From Caenorhabditis remanei (Eukaryota; Nematoda; Chromadorea; Rhabditida; Rhabditidae), in the NCBI RefSeq assembly GCF_010183535.1, contig NC_071331.1:25110001-25174000 (forward strand): a stretch of 64,000 nt of DNA. The letters run 5' to 3'. The translations under genes were made by a program, and so were the position numbers. Below the pieces are notes generated by a model that was not told where the DNA came from, did not search any database, and saw nothing but the letters and a program-made list of their open reading frames with translations. Below, piece by piece: positions 20,800 to 32,233 of this stretch. The number at the start of each line of letters is the position of its first letter. Position 1 is the first letter of the stretch.

Positions 20800-22297
20800 T
20801 TAAAATGGTGGGAATGTTGGTGGGGATGCAGGGTTATAACTGCACACGAAGAAGTTCTTCTCCTCGTCATTAAAAGTGTCCCATTTCCCATTGACAATAC
20901 TCTCTGCCGCATAGTTTTGTCCTGTACGAGTTCCAAAATTAGTGAATCCAACGGGCAATCCGTTGTCCCATTTCCAGGAGCTCCCTGAGGATCTACTGAG
21001 ACCAATCCAGAAGTTTCCATCATCGGTTTCAAATTCCGAACGGGCATAGGCTGGAAGAAATATAAAAATTGATTATTAGTGATATCAACAAGGCACGCTT
21101 TTTGCAACCGCGCCCTACCTAAATTCTAAAAAAAATTGTGTGCGAAATTAAGCGACTTAGAGAAAAAGAGATATTTCTCAATGTGGCAAGCTAATAAGTG
21201 TAAGCACTAAAAACCAACTCACCCGCTAATGACTTGTCGACCGTTTGATTTGGCACATATGCCAAATAGCTAGCAGTCACCGGATTTCGATAGTGACACC
21301 AGTTCCGTGCATCCTCGAAAGTCAACTTCAACGGCACAAACTTATAACATCCACCCTGAATCTCTATGTCTTGATTGTCGAGACATTTTCCTGTGGTCGG
21401 GGAACGGGTGACTTGAGGTCTTGTTGTTGGAACAGTAGTTGGAGGAACAGTAGTTGGACGAGCGGTAGATTTGTAGACGGCTGGAAATGTTTTATAGTGT
21501 GTTGGAATCCTGGAATATTGCCTAACAAGGGAACCTCAAGGGGTTCTAAATTTGAAATCATTCCAAATTGCTACCAGGTATTAAGGACAACTTGATTAGG
21601 CAAAGTGCGGGATAGGCCTAATCAAGTTGTCCTTAATACCTGGTAGCAATTTATAATGATTTCAAACTGAGAACCTGGCTACTCCCGATATACTGTCAAA
21701 AATTATAAAACTAACGAGTCGAATATTTTGGAGTGTAACTGCAAACGTAGTAAAACTCATGTGCCTCATCAACTGTCTGCCATTTTCCATTACTCGTACT
21801 TTCAGCAACATAATGTTCGTCCTTTGGTAAGCCTGTCAAAATTCAACTATAAAAATACCCCGCTGGAACACCCTACTCGAATCAAAGTTACTCCATGTCA
21901 TAGGTGTTCCGTCAGTCCATCGGAAATTCGAGGTCCCTGATACGCGGTGCAAGCCAATCCAAAATTTATCTGCACCGGTTTGAGCTTTGACGAGAGCTGA
22001 AAATTTCCGAATAATAAAGATCGAATAAAAAAGTACACTTACTAGCCAGAAAGTTAGCTTGAATGGAGGTATGAATAACGGCGAGATAACGACCAGACAC
22101 GAGACAAATACCTTCAGATTCTTCGGGGGTCTGCTTAGAAGTGGATACGGTGTAGCATCTGAATGTTTTTTCTTTTTTTAAAGTTTTTTATGACAAAACC
22201 AGTAGAAAACTCACAAATCTCCAATCAACTTGTCATTTGGATTACATTGTCCAATAACCGAGTGGATAAGTGAAAGAGCTAGAATAAAGCGAAGCAT
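20800..22297 (-). CDS. clec: Secreted protein with two C-type lectin-like domains
   Basis: Six exons (22297-22215, 22158-22043, 21996-21877, 21832-21716, 21480-21223, 21050-20800) encode 314 residues. The signal peptide and first CTLD are close to those of the gene at 17380-18519, with the same exon sizes (83, 116, 120) and phases. A Thr/Pro linker (TTVPPTTVPTTRP) follows, then a second, diverged CTLD with FWIGLSR, NGKW and FFVCSY and a short Pro-rich end. The donor of exon 4 is GTTAGT, weaker than its neighbours. The 235-bp intron before exon 5 holds a palindromic repeat. Both domains lack the third conserved cysteine. This gene plausibly arose by joining a duplicated lectin first half to a different CTLD. 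Confidence 0.82.
21515..21695. repeat. Palindromic element in lectin-gene intron
   Basis: Within intron 4 of the two-domain lectin gene, gctaccaggtattaaggaca followed by acttgattaggc returns inverted as gcctaatcaagttgtcctta. The arms are about 80 bp and nearly perfect near the centre. It resembles the CTAACAAGG-ended elements elsewhere in the window. Confidence 0.6.
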
Positions 22298-23228
22298 CTT
22301 AGAAGCATGAGAATGACAAAACAGTCTGTCTTTTTATAAGACATAGTTATCAGCGTCAGCGTCTTTTTGCCGAGTGAAAAATGATGCAAGATTATTGGTT
22401 TCGTGATATGAACTCAAGTTTTGTCATCATCGAAGAATTAAAAAATCATGGTGGTGACTTGTTTGCTCTATCTTTATGTTAGACCACTCGTTATGTTTTC
22501 TTCTTATTTTTATCATTTTTAATGTTCCTTCTATCTCTCTTTTAATAAAATAATAATTTTATCTCTAATATTCTTTGTTAAATGACGATCTCAACCGGAA
22601 AAAAGTAGGGCACTACCTCTGGAGTGGTCTAAAGCGGTGGTCACTTTCTCTTCTCGCCCATCATGTGGACTGGGCAAAAACTTAAAAAGGTTCCAAAAAA
22701 GTTATTATTTTTTCACTTAAAGTGCTTCATTTTGATGATTCCTATGGGTTGTAAGTTTGAAAAAGATGAAAAAACCAATTATAATTCTTTTGTGATACCT
22801 GGAAAAAATGCAAAAAAAAGTGGGAAAATTTAGCATTGCAAAGGGAATTCGATGACAATTTCGATGACAAAATACGGAGTAAGTCGTGAGTTGTTTTCGT
22901 ACTGTTTAGTCTGATAACCATATTCAGATATGAATTCTTCGGTGCCTAGGTAGATATCTTGATCTGAAAAAAAGTACTGAAAATATGGAAGATAACGATA
23001 TTAGTCACCTGAAAAAAATTTAGGATAGCTGAAAGCCACAGCTACAAAAGCAAATCTAATGTTGAATTTGTCTTTTGTATAAAACTCTTTTTGTATTTTA
23101 CAAGCAAGACAGCGAGATGATAATTTTTTAGCATTCAAAGAACCTGAAAAATACTGGTTAGTGAGTCCAAATCTAAATTCAAAAAAAGATTGAACGACTG
23201 GTATATTCGAATTTTCCGGAAAGGAGAG
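22298..23228. other. Intergenic DNA upstream of the lectin cluster
   Basis: The first 100 bases should hold the promoter of the two-domain lectin gene. The rest is A/T-rich, with short open frames on both strands but no domain, RNA gene or repeat that I can recognise. Confidence 0.4.
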
Positions 23229-23296
23229 AGTTGCCGGTGGCAAGGTACCCTCATAACCCTGTAGTTCTCCGAGTCCTCACAATAAATACGCAACGA
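23229..23296 (+). repeat. Left terminal direct repeat
   Basis: It is identical over 68 bases to 26564-26631 and contains tcacaataaatacgcaacg near its end. It may be the first part of a longer 5' LTR running to about 23550. Confidence 0.7.
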
Positions 23297-23813
23297 CACT
23301 CCGCCAAAGGCTCACGCGCCTACCGTAACCTCAGCGCGTCAGTTCACGTGGGCACGTGTACTCCACGTGGCAAAAGTAGTTTTCTGAAGTCGGTTGGCTT
23401 TCAGAGTTAGTTCTAATTTTAGCGTTTGTGCTTTTGACTTTTGTTTTGTAAGTTACGCTCTCTTATTGTATTTTCTTGCAATAAAGTAAATTTATTGTAA
23501 GAAACTGTGTATTTGTCGTCTTATTTTATCAGGACCCTATCACCCCGTATTCGTACGCGGGCAACTTGGGGGCCGAACCGTTTTTCTCAATTTTTCGTTA
23601 CTCTTCCTTGTTTTCTGTTCTTTTCTGGTTTATTTTTCTTCTGTTTGAATAAACGGAGGAATTATTTACTGGTTTTTGGCAGTTTCTTTCGTTGGATAAC
23701 GGGGAAACTTGAAGAATTCTCCGAAGAATCGAAGTAATCTTCGTCGATTGAAAATCAACGAAAAGTAGACAGTTTTTGAATAGAAACTTAGTTTACGGAC
23801 AACAACGCAGAAG

Positions 23814-26344
23814 ATGAGCGACAAAACATCGTCGAAGAAGTCAACGTCGAAAGTGGACGACGATCGGATGATTGTTGTGGAAACTCAAATGAGCGTGAAG
23901 GAGAGAAGAAAGAAAGTGAAGAAGTTCACTAAACTTATCGCTAGCAGCGTCAAAGTGGAGGACGAGACAAAGTTGCAACTCGGGGAGTTGACAACAAAAT
24001 GCAGCGAACAGGAGGCGGATGCGATTCTGGAGCCGATGAGAATTTTCCACAGAGAGTTGTTGGAAAAGTTCGAAGAAATCGGAGGAGATGAATGACCGCG
24101 ATCGGTGATTCGAGTTATGAGAGAGTTCAAGCTCGAATCGGTGGAAGAGTTGAGAGAGGCGTGTGCGAAGGCAGCGGAAGGTGAAGAAGCGGAATGGTCC
24201 GTGGGAAAAGTAAATCTGGAATTGCAGCAAGTGCAATACGAGATGAAAGTGTTGACGGAGTGCTGGAATGAAGAAAGGGAGATGCTCGGGGAGCAAATCC
24301 GGAAAGTCCAGAAAGAAAAGGAGGTGGCTGAGATTCAGGTCAGTAAGCTGGAGAAGGCGCTGAAACAACTGAGGAATACGCTGGAGCGGCAGGAACGCAA
24401 GCCGAATGGCCTGTGGGATGAAGTCCAGGGAAGCAGAAGCTGGTGCGAGAGGGTGGAAAATTGGGACATCGAGAGAAACGATGAGAGGAGCAGGAAGAAA
24501 GGAGGAGAAGACGCGTTTAGCAGGAAAACGTTGAGTCACTCTGGAAGTAGCGAAGTCAACGATATGATGCAATGTATGAACAGGATGTTGAAGTCGTCGG
24601 CATTACCGGAGCCAAAAACGTTTGATGGGACAGGCGAGTTCAAAGAGTTCAAACGGGCATTCTTGTTGAAGTACAACCATGTTACGGAGAATGATTACGA
24701 GCTGGTCGCAATCTTGGAGGGAAAGTTTTTGAAAGGGGCAGCTAAGTCACTGTTCAAAACACTGCCGAAAAAAGAAGATCGATACAGTCGCTGTTCGAAG
24801 AGTTTGAGCAAAAGCTGCGAAAGCGACAAGGAGATAGCAAGATCGAAGCGTTGAACGAGTTTGAAGGGCTGGAGAAGAGGTCGGACCAGAAGATGTGGGA
24901 GTATCTCGTGGAAGTAGAGAAGTGGTCGAGGAAGGCGTTCCCGGAGGTGAAGCAGGAGACGTTGTCTCAGATGAGAACAACAAAGCTGATGAAAGCGGCA
25001 CGCGCAGATGAGACGTTGCACAAAATGCTCATAATGAAGCGTTTCGAGTTATCGTTGGAAGAACAGTACGATCATCTGAAAGATATCGTGCTGCAACAAG
25101 AAAACGAACAGCGTCGTGGAAATTGCCAGAAGAGTCGATATTCTGAATGCTGGAAGGAACGTCCAAAAGCTGAAAATGACGGCGAGAAAGATGTGGCGGA
25201 AAAAGAAAGTGGGGAAAACCGGTACTGGATGGAGCAGAAATGTTTTTCGTGTGGAGGTGTGGGACACCTGGCGCGTCAATGCCCATCGAAGCCAGTGCAA
25301 AGTGTGGAAGTAAGAGGAAAAGGAGAAGGTGTAGGCAAAGTAGCTGTGGAGACGGTTAAGTTGCTGGGACAAGAGCGGAGAATGGTGATCGACAGTGGAG
25401 CCGCGGTGTCGGTGATGTCAACTGGAGCATGGGATGGACTGAAGAAGGGTTGCCGAAATTGGGTGGACGTGGTGAAAAGGTTAGGGAAACCGAGCTTCGA
25501 AGTGATCGATACTTCGAAAAAGAAGATGCGTATCATTCAGCAAATCGAAGTACCGATTCAAGTGAGAGATAGGAAGGCGGAAGTAGTTTTTCAGCTCGTT
25601 GAGAACGATGCCGAAATAATGCTGCTTGGAACGAACGCATTCGAAAGTATTGGAGTTTCGGTGGAGTGGAAACAGGAAAGAATGGATGTGCAACAGAAGA
25701 AAGCAAAAAGAGATGCGACGAGTAGTGAGGAGAAGAAGGTTTTCATGGTGGGAAATCTGGGAATCCGGGTGGAAAACACGAAACCTTCCGGAAAAACTGC
25801 GGAGAGGAGCAAGGAAATCGCTGTGGATACAGTGACGGAGGAGAAAAAAGAAGGGATGAAGCCAAAGAAGACGGTGATTAGAGAATCGAAGATTCTCATA
25901 ACTCCGAGAATCGGCGTGAAGGGTAAATCCATCTTTGAGTATCGGAAAAGTGCGCTGAACACGTGGAAGAATAGATTCGATTTTGCGAATGTGGAATCGA
26001 TCGTATTCTTGTTAGAGCTCACGGAGGACGAGGAGACGAACCAAAAGTTGGGTGACTTGGTGCGAAAGTTAGCTGAGGAAGTGAAGGAGATCACGATCAT
26101 TCCATACAAAATGGATGGTGCAAAATCGGGATTGGTGGAAAGTTGGAAACGGAGTTGGATAACTGCCGGTCGTGTAAAGTGGAGCGATTCGGCTGCGAGT
26201 GCGGACGAAAAGTTCAAAACGTGGGAACAACTGCTGGAGTTCCTGGAGGCGAGGACGACGGAGAATGTGGTGGTGGCCCAACTGAGTAAGGAGTCGGTGA
26301 CTTCGGAGCCACGGATAAAGGAGGACAAATGGAGTCACCAGTGA
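23814..26344 (+). pseudogene. Retroelement Gag-protease reading frame, interrupted
   Basis: Translation from the ATG at 23814 is interrupted by an in-frame TGA at 24093-24095 and resumes in the same frame. A -1 shift near the A-run at about 24766-24772 is then needed to continue to 26344. The first third is charged and helical, consistent with capsid or coiled-coil. A CX2CX4HX4C zinc knuckle lies at about 25239-25280 (CFSCGGVGHLARQC), and an aspartic-protease motif (VIDSGAAVSVM) starts at about 25387. The last 300 residues are unrecognised. The TGA fits a single C-to-T change in CGA. The shift occurs at AAA-AAA, so programmed frameshifting cannot be excluded, but decay is simpler. Codon use is GC-richer than the surroundings. 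Confidence 0.7.
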
Positions 26345-26563
26345 TGTCATCTTGGTGGACAATCCAAATTGTTAATTAATTGTTTGTTTTAGTAGTAGGG
26401 TAAAATTATTGAGGTCTCCTAAAGACAACGTTTTGATTATTTTGATGTTAGGGTGGTGTGACTGAGTTTAGGCTAGGTGGTGTGAGATAAGGGGAGAAGA
26501 ATGTAAGTCGTATCTGTGAGAGTACTCGAACCGGTCGGGGCCCGGTTTCTGTAAAGGGGGGGA

Positions 26564-26631
26564 AGTTGCCGGTGGCAAGGTACCCTCATAACCCTGTAGT
26601 TCTCCGAGTCCTCACAATAAATACGCAACGA
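26564..26631 (+). repeat. Right terminal direct repeat
   Basis: Second copy of the 68-bp repeat, directly after the purine tract at 26552-26563. Sequence beyond 26631 no longer matches the left end. From 26632 to 27224 I see AT-rich DNA with no feature. Confidence 0.7.
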
Positions 26632-27224
26632 GGAACACATGCATGTGTTTTGTTATTTGTGATAAAGCACTTTGCATAAAGTTTTTGAAAGGTATGCACG
26701 TTTTATAGCCAGAAAATATCGGAAATTGGGAAAAATGGGAATAAAATAATTTTTGACTGAAAAAAATTTGAAAAATTATTTTTTCTAAAATTGTAACTTT
26801 TTAATGTTGGTTAGTAGAAAAACTCAAAACGCGTATTTTGGTACATGTTTTAATCGATTTGGAGCATTTTTTGATGAGTTATGATGATTTCCCCGAGGGC
26901 ACTACTTTTGACTTCTGGAGCTCTAGCACGATGCTCAGGAGTTGAAAAGCTAATTCAACATAATTTTGTGTTTATTTGAGTGTTTTCCATAATTTTGACA
27001 TCAAAAACTCAATATCTCCAAGAGAAAAATAAAAAGTTGTTTTTCGAATTTTCAAATCAAGTTCAGGAAAAATCGATTATCGAAAAAATCCGTGACGAAA
27101 CTTTTTCAAAAAACATATTTTCTTATTGCTGAATACTTTGGCTTTCTTTCAAATAAAAGTTTATGCAAAACGGACACGATTCAGCAGAGTTACGTATAAA
27201 AGTATGAAGGGGTGCTCATTTATG

Positions 27225-27530
27225 CCCGCTACTGTAATTGTTTCTTTCATTTCTCCTTATAACTGTACATATTCACAGTTTTTTTCTTTTCCCTGCCCGT
27301 GTCTCCTATTGCCTTGTTCGTTTTCCCCTTTTATCTCATTCATATAACACGGTTTCCCCGTTTTTAGAAATTTCACTTGTCTCATTCAACCCGATAATTG
27401 TCCCTTGTTATTGCTCCTTGAATTGTCCTCTTTTTTTAACCTGAAACTGTCTCGTGAGGGACATGTTTCAAGTCTTCTCTGTATCTTATAAATCTTTATC
27501 TCTTGAAATTAAATAAATAAATCAATAATT
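27225..27530 (+). mobile_element. 5'-truncated LINE, 3' tail only
   Basis: The segment ctttcatttctccttataac through acacggtttccccgttttta matches the 3' end of the LINE remnant at 41646-42360. It continues to an A-rich tail (aaattaaataaataaat at about 27507), as left by target-primed reverse transcription. No coding part remains. Confidence 0.65.
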
Positions 27531-27829
27531 CTTACCCCAAACGTGGCCGGTTAGACTCCGTCAGGTGATCTGCGAGCGGTCCGCAAACAATACTCATAGG
27601 GGCAGGTGAGAGCGAGTCATCAATCATAAATGTGAAAAAGTCGGCCCGTATTCTCATTGTTCTTCACTCGACTTGACAGCCATCTGTCAGTTATCTTCGT
27701 GAGAAATCGAATGGAGGATGACGAATAGACCACGCCGCCAGGTCAAATGAGGTCAGACTGGTAGAACACAGTCAGTTGTCCCTTTCTCTCTCTCTCGCAA
27801 CCGAGCAGTCCACTCTTACCCTTTTTTAA

Positions 27830-28640
27830 GACAACATGATAGACACCGTTCTATTGTCTCATTAATGCTAGCACAAACCACCTGCTCACTTATCTTCATG
27901 GGAAATCTATCTTTCTGGACCAGCAGATGGCCCCTTTCTTTCTTGACTCCTCCCACTGTCCCCCTCACACTATCTTTTTGGCTCAGTCGTCCACTTTTTC
28001 TCCGTACTGGATGGTGACTCATCTAGTTTCTTTTTTATTGACCATCTTTGAGGTATCTCCATAACCATTACTTATCTTATACTTATATTCCCTATTTGCT
28101 TACTAAGTTTACAAATTAGTGTTTTCTTTTTCAGTGTTGACGTGAAGCGGATCGAGAGGAAGCCAGCCGTCGTAGAGGAGGAGGAGTGGTCTACTGCGAG
28201 ACACGGTTCGCAAGAAAGCGAAAAACGGTGAGTTGGGGTTTTTAGGGATTTAGCGTAACGTGATGTTGAATAGACCATCATAATCACTTTTTATGTCCTA
28301 TCCTATTGACCAGCAGATGGCCGCTTTCTTTCTAGACTCCTCCCAGTGTCCCTCAGTCTCCTCACTTTATTTTCTTGGCTCAGTCGTCCACTATCTCTCC
28401 GTACTGGATGGTGACTCATCTATTGCCTCTCTTCTGACCATCTTTGAAATATTCCCATGACCATTACTTATCTAATCCTTATATTCCCTATTTGCTCACT
28501 ACGATTACGAATTAGTGTTTTCTTTTTCAGTGCTAAAGTGACGAGGACCAAGAGGAAACCAACGTCGTGAGGGATGAGGAGAGGTCGAGTGCGAGATGCG
28601 GTGGGCAAGAAAGCGAAAAACGGTGAGTTGGGGTTTTTAG
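27830..28640 (+). repeat. Tandemly duplicated exon-like segment
   Basis: Two copies of about 350 bp each end in an exon-like block flanked by ctttttcag and gtgagttgg. The blocks are 28134-28227 and 28530-28621. The first block can be read in frame as a Glu/Lys/Arg-rich peptide. The second has a stop and indels. Shared phrases include gaccagcagatggcc, tgactcctcccac/agtgtccc and gaaagcgaaaaacggtgagt. The satellite begins immediately after the second donor. It may be a degenerate gene fragment captured at the satellite edge. No family recognised. Confidence 0.5.
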
Positions 28641-30112
28641 AGTTGGGTTACTGTAATTAGTAGTTGTTGGCTTTGTGTCGTTATCGGTGAATCATTGAGA
28701 AGCGTTGGCTACGCGTTCTTCGAAACGCGCCAATATTCAATTTGGTTTTACCGGAAACGATACATTTTAAGAGTTGGGTTACTGTAATTAGTAGTTGTTG
28801 GCTTTGTGTCGTTATCGGTGAATCATTGAGAAGCGTTGGCTACGCGTTCTTCGAAACGCGCCAATATTCAATTTGGTTTTACCGGAAACGATACATCTTT
28901 AGAGTTGGGTTACTGTAATTAGTAGTTGTTGAGTTTGTGTCGGGATCGGTGAATCATCAAGTAGCGTTGGTTCGCCAATACTCAATTTGGTTCATTCGAA
29001 AACGGTACAATTTTAGAGTTGGGTTACTATAAGTTAGTAGTTGTTGAGTTTGTGTCGTTATCGGTGAATCATTGAGAAGCGTTGGCTACGCGTTCTTCGA
29101 AACGCGCCAATATTCAATTTGGTTTTACCGGAAACGATACATCTTTAGAGTTGGGTTACTGTAATTAGTAGTTGTTGAGTTTGTATCGGGATCGGTGAAT
29201 CATCAAGTAGCGTTGGTTCGCCAATACTCAATTTGGTTCATTCGAAAACGGTACAATTTTAGAGTTGGGTTACTATAAGTTAGTAGTTGTTGAGTTTGTG
29301 TCGTTATCGGTGAATCATTGAGAAGCGTTGGCTACGCGTTCTTCGAAACGCGCCAATATTTAATTTGGTTTTACCGGAAACGATCCATCTTTAGAGTTGG
29401 GTTACTGTAATTAGTAGTTGTTGGCTTTGTGTCGTTATCGGTGAATCATTGAGAAGCGTTGGCTACGCGTTCTTCGAAACGCGCCAATATTCAATTTGGT
29501 TTTACCGGAAACGATACATCTTTAGAGTTGGGTTACTATAAGTAGTAGTTGTTGAGTTTGTATCGGGATCGGTGAATCATCAAGTAGCGTTGGCTCGCCA
29601 ATACTCAATTTGGTTCATTCGAAAACGGTACAATTTTAGAGTTGGGTTACTATAAGTTAGTAGTTGTTGAGTTTGTATCGGGATCGGTGAATCATCAAGT
29701 AGCGTTGGTTCGCCAATACTCAATTTGGTTCATTCGAAAACGGTACAATTCTAGAGTTGGGTCACTATAAGTTAGTAGTTGTTGAGTTTGTATCGGGATC
29801 GGTGAATCATCAAGTAGCGTTGGTTCGCCAATACTCAATTTGGTTCATTCGAAAACGGTACAATTCTAGAGTTGGGTCACTATAAGTTAGTAGTTGTTGA
29901 GTTTGTATCGGGATCGGTGAATCATCAAGTAGCGTTGGTTCGCCAATACTCAATTTGGTTCATTCGAAAACGGTACAATTCTAGAGTTGGGTCACTATAA
30001 GTTAGTAGTTGTTGAGTTTGTATCGGGATCGGTGAATCATCAAGTAGCGTTGGTTCGCCAATACTCAATTTGGTTCATTCGAAAACGGTACAATTTTAGA
30101 GTTGGGTTACTA
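28639..30112 (+). repeat. Satellite array, left block with two monomer types
   Basis: Monomers start at agagttgggt. A long type (131-132 bp) has a palindromic insert around gctacgcgttcttcgaaacg, and a short type (114-115 bp) lacks it. The order read from the starts is long, long, short, long, short, long, long, then short units only. The long type occurs only within about 900 bp of the left edge. The last monomer is cut 15 bases in by the Helitron-like insertion. Confidence 0.9.
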
Positions 30113-31139
30113 TCTTTACTATTAACAAACACCAGATTCTGTATGTTTGTGTGTGTGTCGCCGATCCTACAGCCCTTCCTACTGGACCGATTTTCTTCAA
30201 AGTTGGACCAAAAGATCAGAAATTTCCCCCGCATGATGCCCGTATTTTTCTTTTTTCAAAATTCTCGAAATGACGCCTTCTGAGCCAAAAACACTGATAA
30301 AGCATAGGGGAATGAAAAACGGAAAAAGAGGCGTGAAACTGTCGGACTAAGCGTCGTCATTTCTTTCCTTTCTTCGGCTTGCATTTTCGGTGGGCCGCGT
30401 GGTTGACGACGGTGTGCCGACGCGTCCGATCTGGCAAGTTATGCGTCGTTGACTACAGTTAGTTTTTAGTTCGATCCCGGGAGCGAAGAAAGATTTTTAA
30501 AATTTTTTTGTTGATAAATTCGGAAAAAAGAGATTTCCGAACGTGTCGTCTGTTTCCAATAAGGAAAAATACGATCCGCGTTCTAAAAAACGAAGACGTG
30601 AAAGATGCTTTGGTATCATAAGATTCAGAAAAGTTGATGATTCCAGCCGTGTCGTTTTTCTCCAGATTGATCAATATCATACAAATACGGGCAGTATTCT
30701 GGGGACAGCTAAAAGGGGATGGATCCATTGTGGATATGGGTCCACATTTTTTAAAAGTATTAATAGCCATTCTTTCCATCATTTACTTCTTCTTCTTACC
30801 ACGGTTTTAGCTCCGCCTACTTTTTCGTGTAAAATACAGTGAAAAGCAGGAGTTGCATGAAAGTCCAGACATTGGGGCCGCGTAAAACACATTCTTTTGA
30901 ACTGCCGATAACTATCATTTTCCTTTTTCCCTTCATGCTCCATCGCTCAGAATCAGATGGGAGATTGAAGCTTGGAGGAGTTGATGGGATACAGGACATT
31001 CAACGCATGACACAGGAGTCGGTGAAGAAAAACGACGAAAAGAAGACATCGGGCACTGCTATCCGGACTTGAGATTGTCCAGAATCCATGGCAAATGTTG
31101 CTGACCTATCACCCTATATTTGAATATCGACTAAGCTTT

Positions 31140-31346
31140 TGGTTCTCTTCAAGGCCGCCTGAAGAAGCGAAAATTTTCCAAAGCGATGGACCGATTCCCT
31201 GAAGAAAGAAATCTCAGTGCGACAAGGAACTCAATTGATCGAACCTTGGAGCACAATCGCCAAAGATCGGAAAAAATGGATAGCTGTGATCCGCTCCCAC
31301 ACCAACTGAGCGAAGAACGGATCGACTAAGTAACTAAGTAAGTAAG
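31140..31346 (+). mobile_element. Possible LINE ORF end inside the Helitron
   Basis: One frame reads EPWSTIAKDRKKWIAVIRSH then a stop, followed by a short taac/taag repeat. This resembles the C-terminal end and simple tail of RTE/CR1-type non-LTR elements. Frames upstream are broken. I rely only on this resemblance. Confidence 0.35.
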
Positions 31347-31507
31347 GCTGGGAACTAAGATATATAATCGCCCACCGGCCTTTTTGACAGCCTTGGCTCG
31401 GATTCAGATATGAGCGTAAAGCTTGGCGAAATGGACAGGATTGATGACGAGATGATGACACAGGAGTCAGTACGAAAACGAGATAAGAAAAACGCATATA
31501 CTCGCCT

Positions 31508-31508
<1 letters not shown>

Positions 31509-31589
<81 letters not shown>

Positions 31590-31605
31590 GAGAGAGAGAG
31601 GAGAT

Positions 31606-31638
<33 letters not shown>

Positions 31639-31673
31639 TGAGAGAGAGAGGAGAGAGAGAGAGAGAGAGAGAG
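31509..31673 (+). repeat. AG microsatellite
   Basis: About 165 bp of (AG)n, interrupted by ATG and GG variants. The long Ser/Leu open frame on the minus strand here is a product of this repeat. Confidence 0.95.
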
Positions 31674-32217
31674 AAATCAACTTTTACTGACATCAGAAGA
31701 ATAAAGCTGCTGATTCAAATCACATGGTCAATGGTAGATGATACAGCAGTCCTACAATCTCTACAGTCTGACACTGAGAAATCGAACAGCAACAGAACCA
31801 ACACCAAAAATTGGAAATTGCAGTAAAAAGGAGTACGAAGATGATCTAGAAGGGCTTCAGTAGCTTCCCGGGCAGCTGTCAGACGATCAGAAAAGCCCGA
31901 TGATGCGACGGCAAGAAGAAAGAAGCTCTCCTCTGAGTAGCTGCTACTGATGTACAACCAGATCTTTACTACACCAGAAGGATGGATCAAATTTGATCAT
32001 ATTGCGAGGGGCTATTCTTCAAAGCTAAATTCGACTTTCAAATGGCGAAGGTCAGTGCATTCAGAAACCCGATCTGCCAAGTTCGGCAACGTTGACTGTA
32101 GTCAGCTGGCTCAAACCCATGTGTCAGGATATAGAAAAAAGAGGATTCGAAACGTGTCGTCCGATTAATTACAATTTACTATAACACCTAGAAGGGTGGT
32201 GTTAAAAAGGAGGTTTA

Positions 32218-32233
32218 GTCGCCGTTAGGCGAC
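32218..32233 (+). other. Helitron 3' terminal hairpin
   Basis: A 6-bp stem (GTCGCC/GGCGAC) with a GTTA loop, 13 bases before the CTGG terminus. Such hairpins serve as the rolling-circle transposition terminator in Helitrons. Confidence 0.75.

Larger units (their letters stand above)
23229..26631 (+). mobile_element. Non-autonomous LTR-type retroelement (gag-protease only)
   Basis: A 68-bp direct repeat starting AGTTGCCGGTGGCAAGGTAC lies at 23229-23296 and 26564-26631 and appears identical in both places. A purine tract (AAAGGGGGGGA) abuts the right copy, as a polypurine tract abuts a 3' LTR. Between them lies a Gag-like reading frame with zinc knuckle and aspartic protease, but no reverse transcriptase, RNase H or integrase. 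After 68 bp the two ends diverge, so either the 3' LTR is truncated or the repeats are short. A TA-rich tract with AATAAAG at about 23481 suggests LTR R/U5 sequence on the left. No clear target duplication was seen. Confidence 0.7.

Noticed and set aside
23841..24572. 243-codon minus-strand frame opposite the Gag region
   Set aside because: Antisense shadow of a Glu/Lys-rich coding frame (Leu/Phe/His-rich composition). The sense frame has a zinc knuckle and protease.
25591..26328. 245-codon minus-strand Ser/Phe-rich frame
   Set aside because: Antisense shadow of the Gag-protease frame.
27541..27640. Possible tRNA-like stretch (gtggccggttagactccgtc)
   Set aside because: No cloverleaf with B box and acceptor stem could be formed by eye.
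31355..31693. 112-codon Ser/Leu-rich open frame on the minus strand
   Set aside because: It is the translation of the AG microsatellite; there is no real coding signal.
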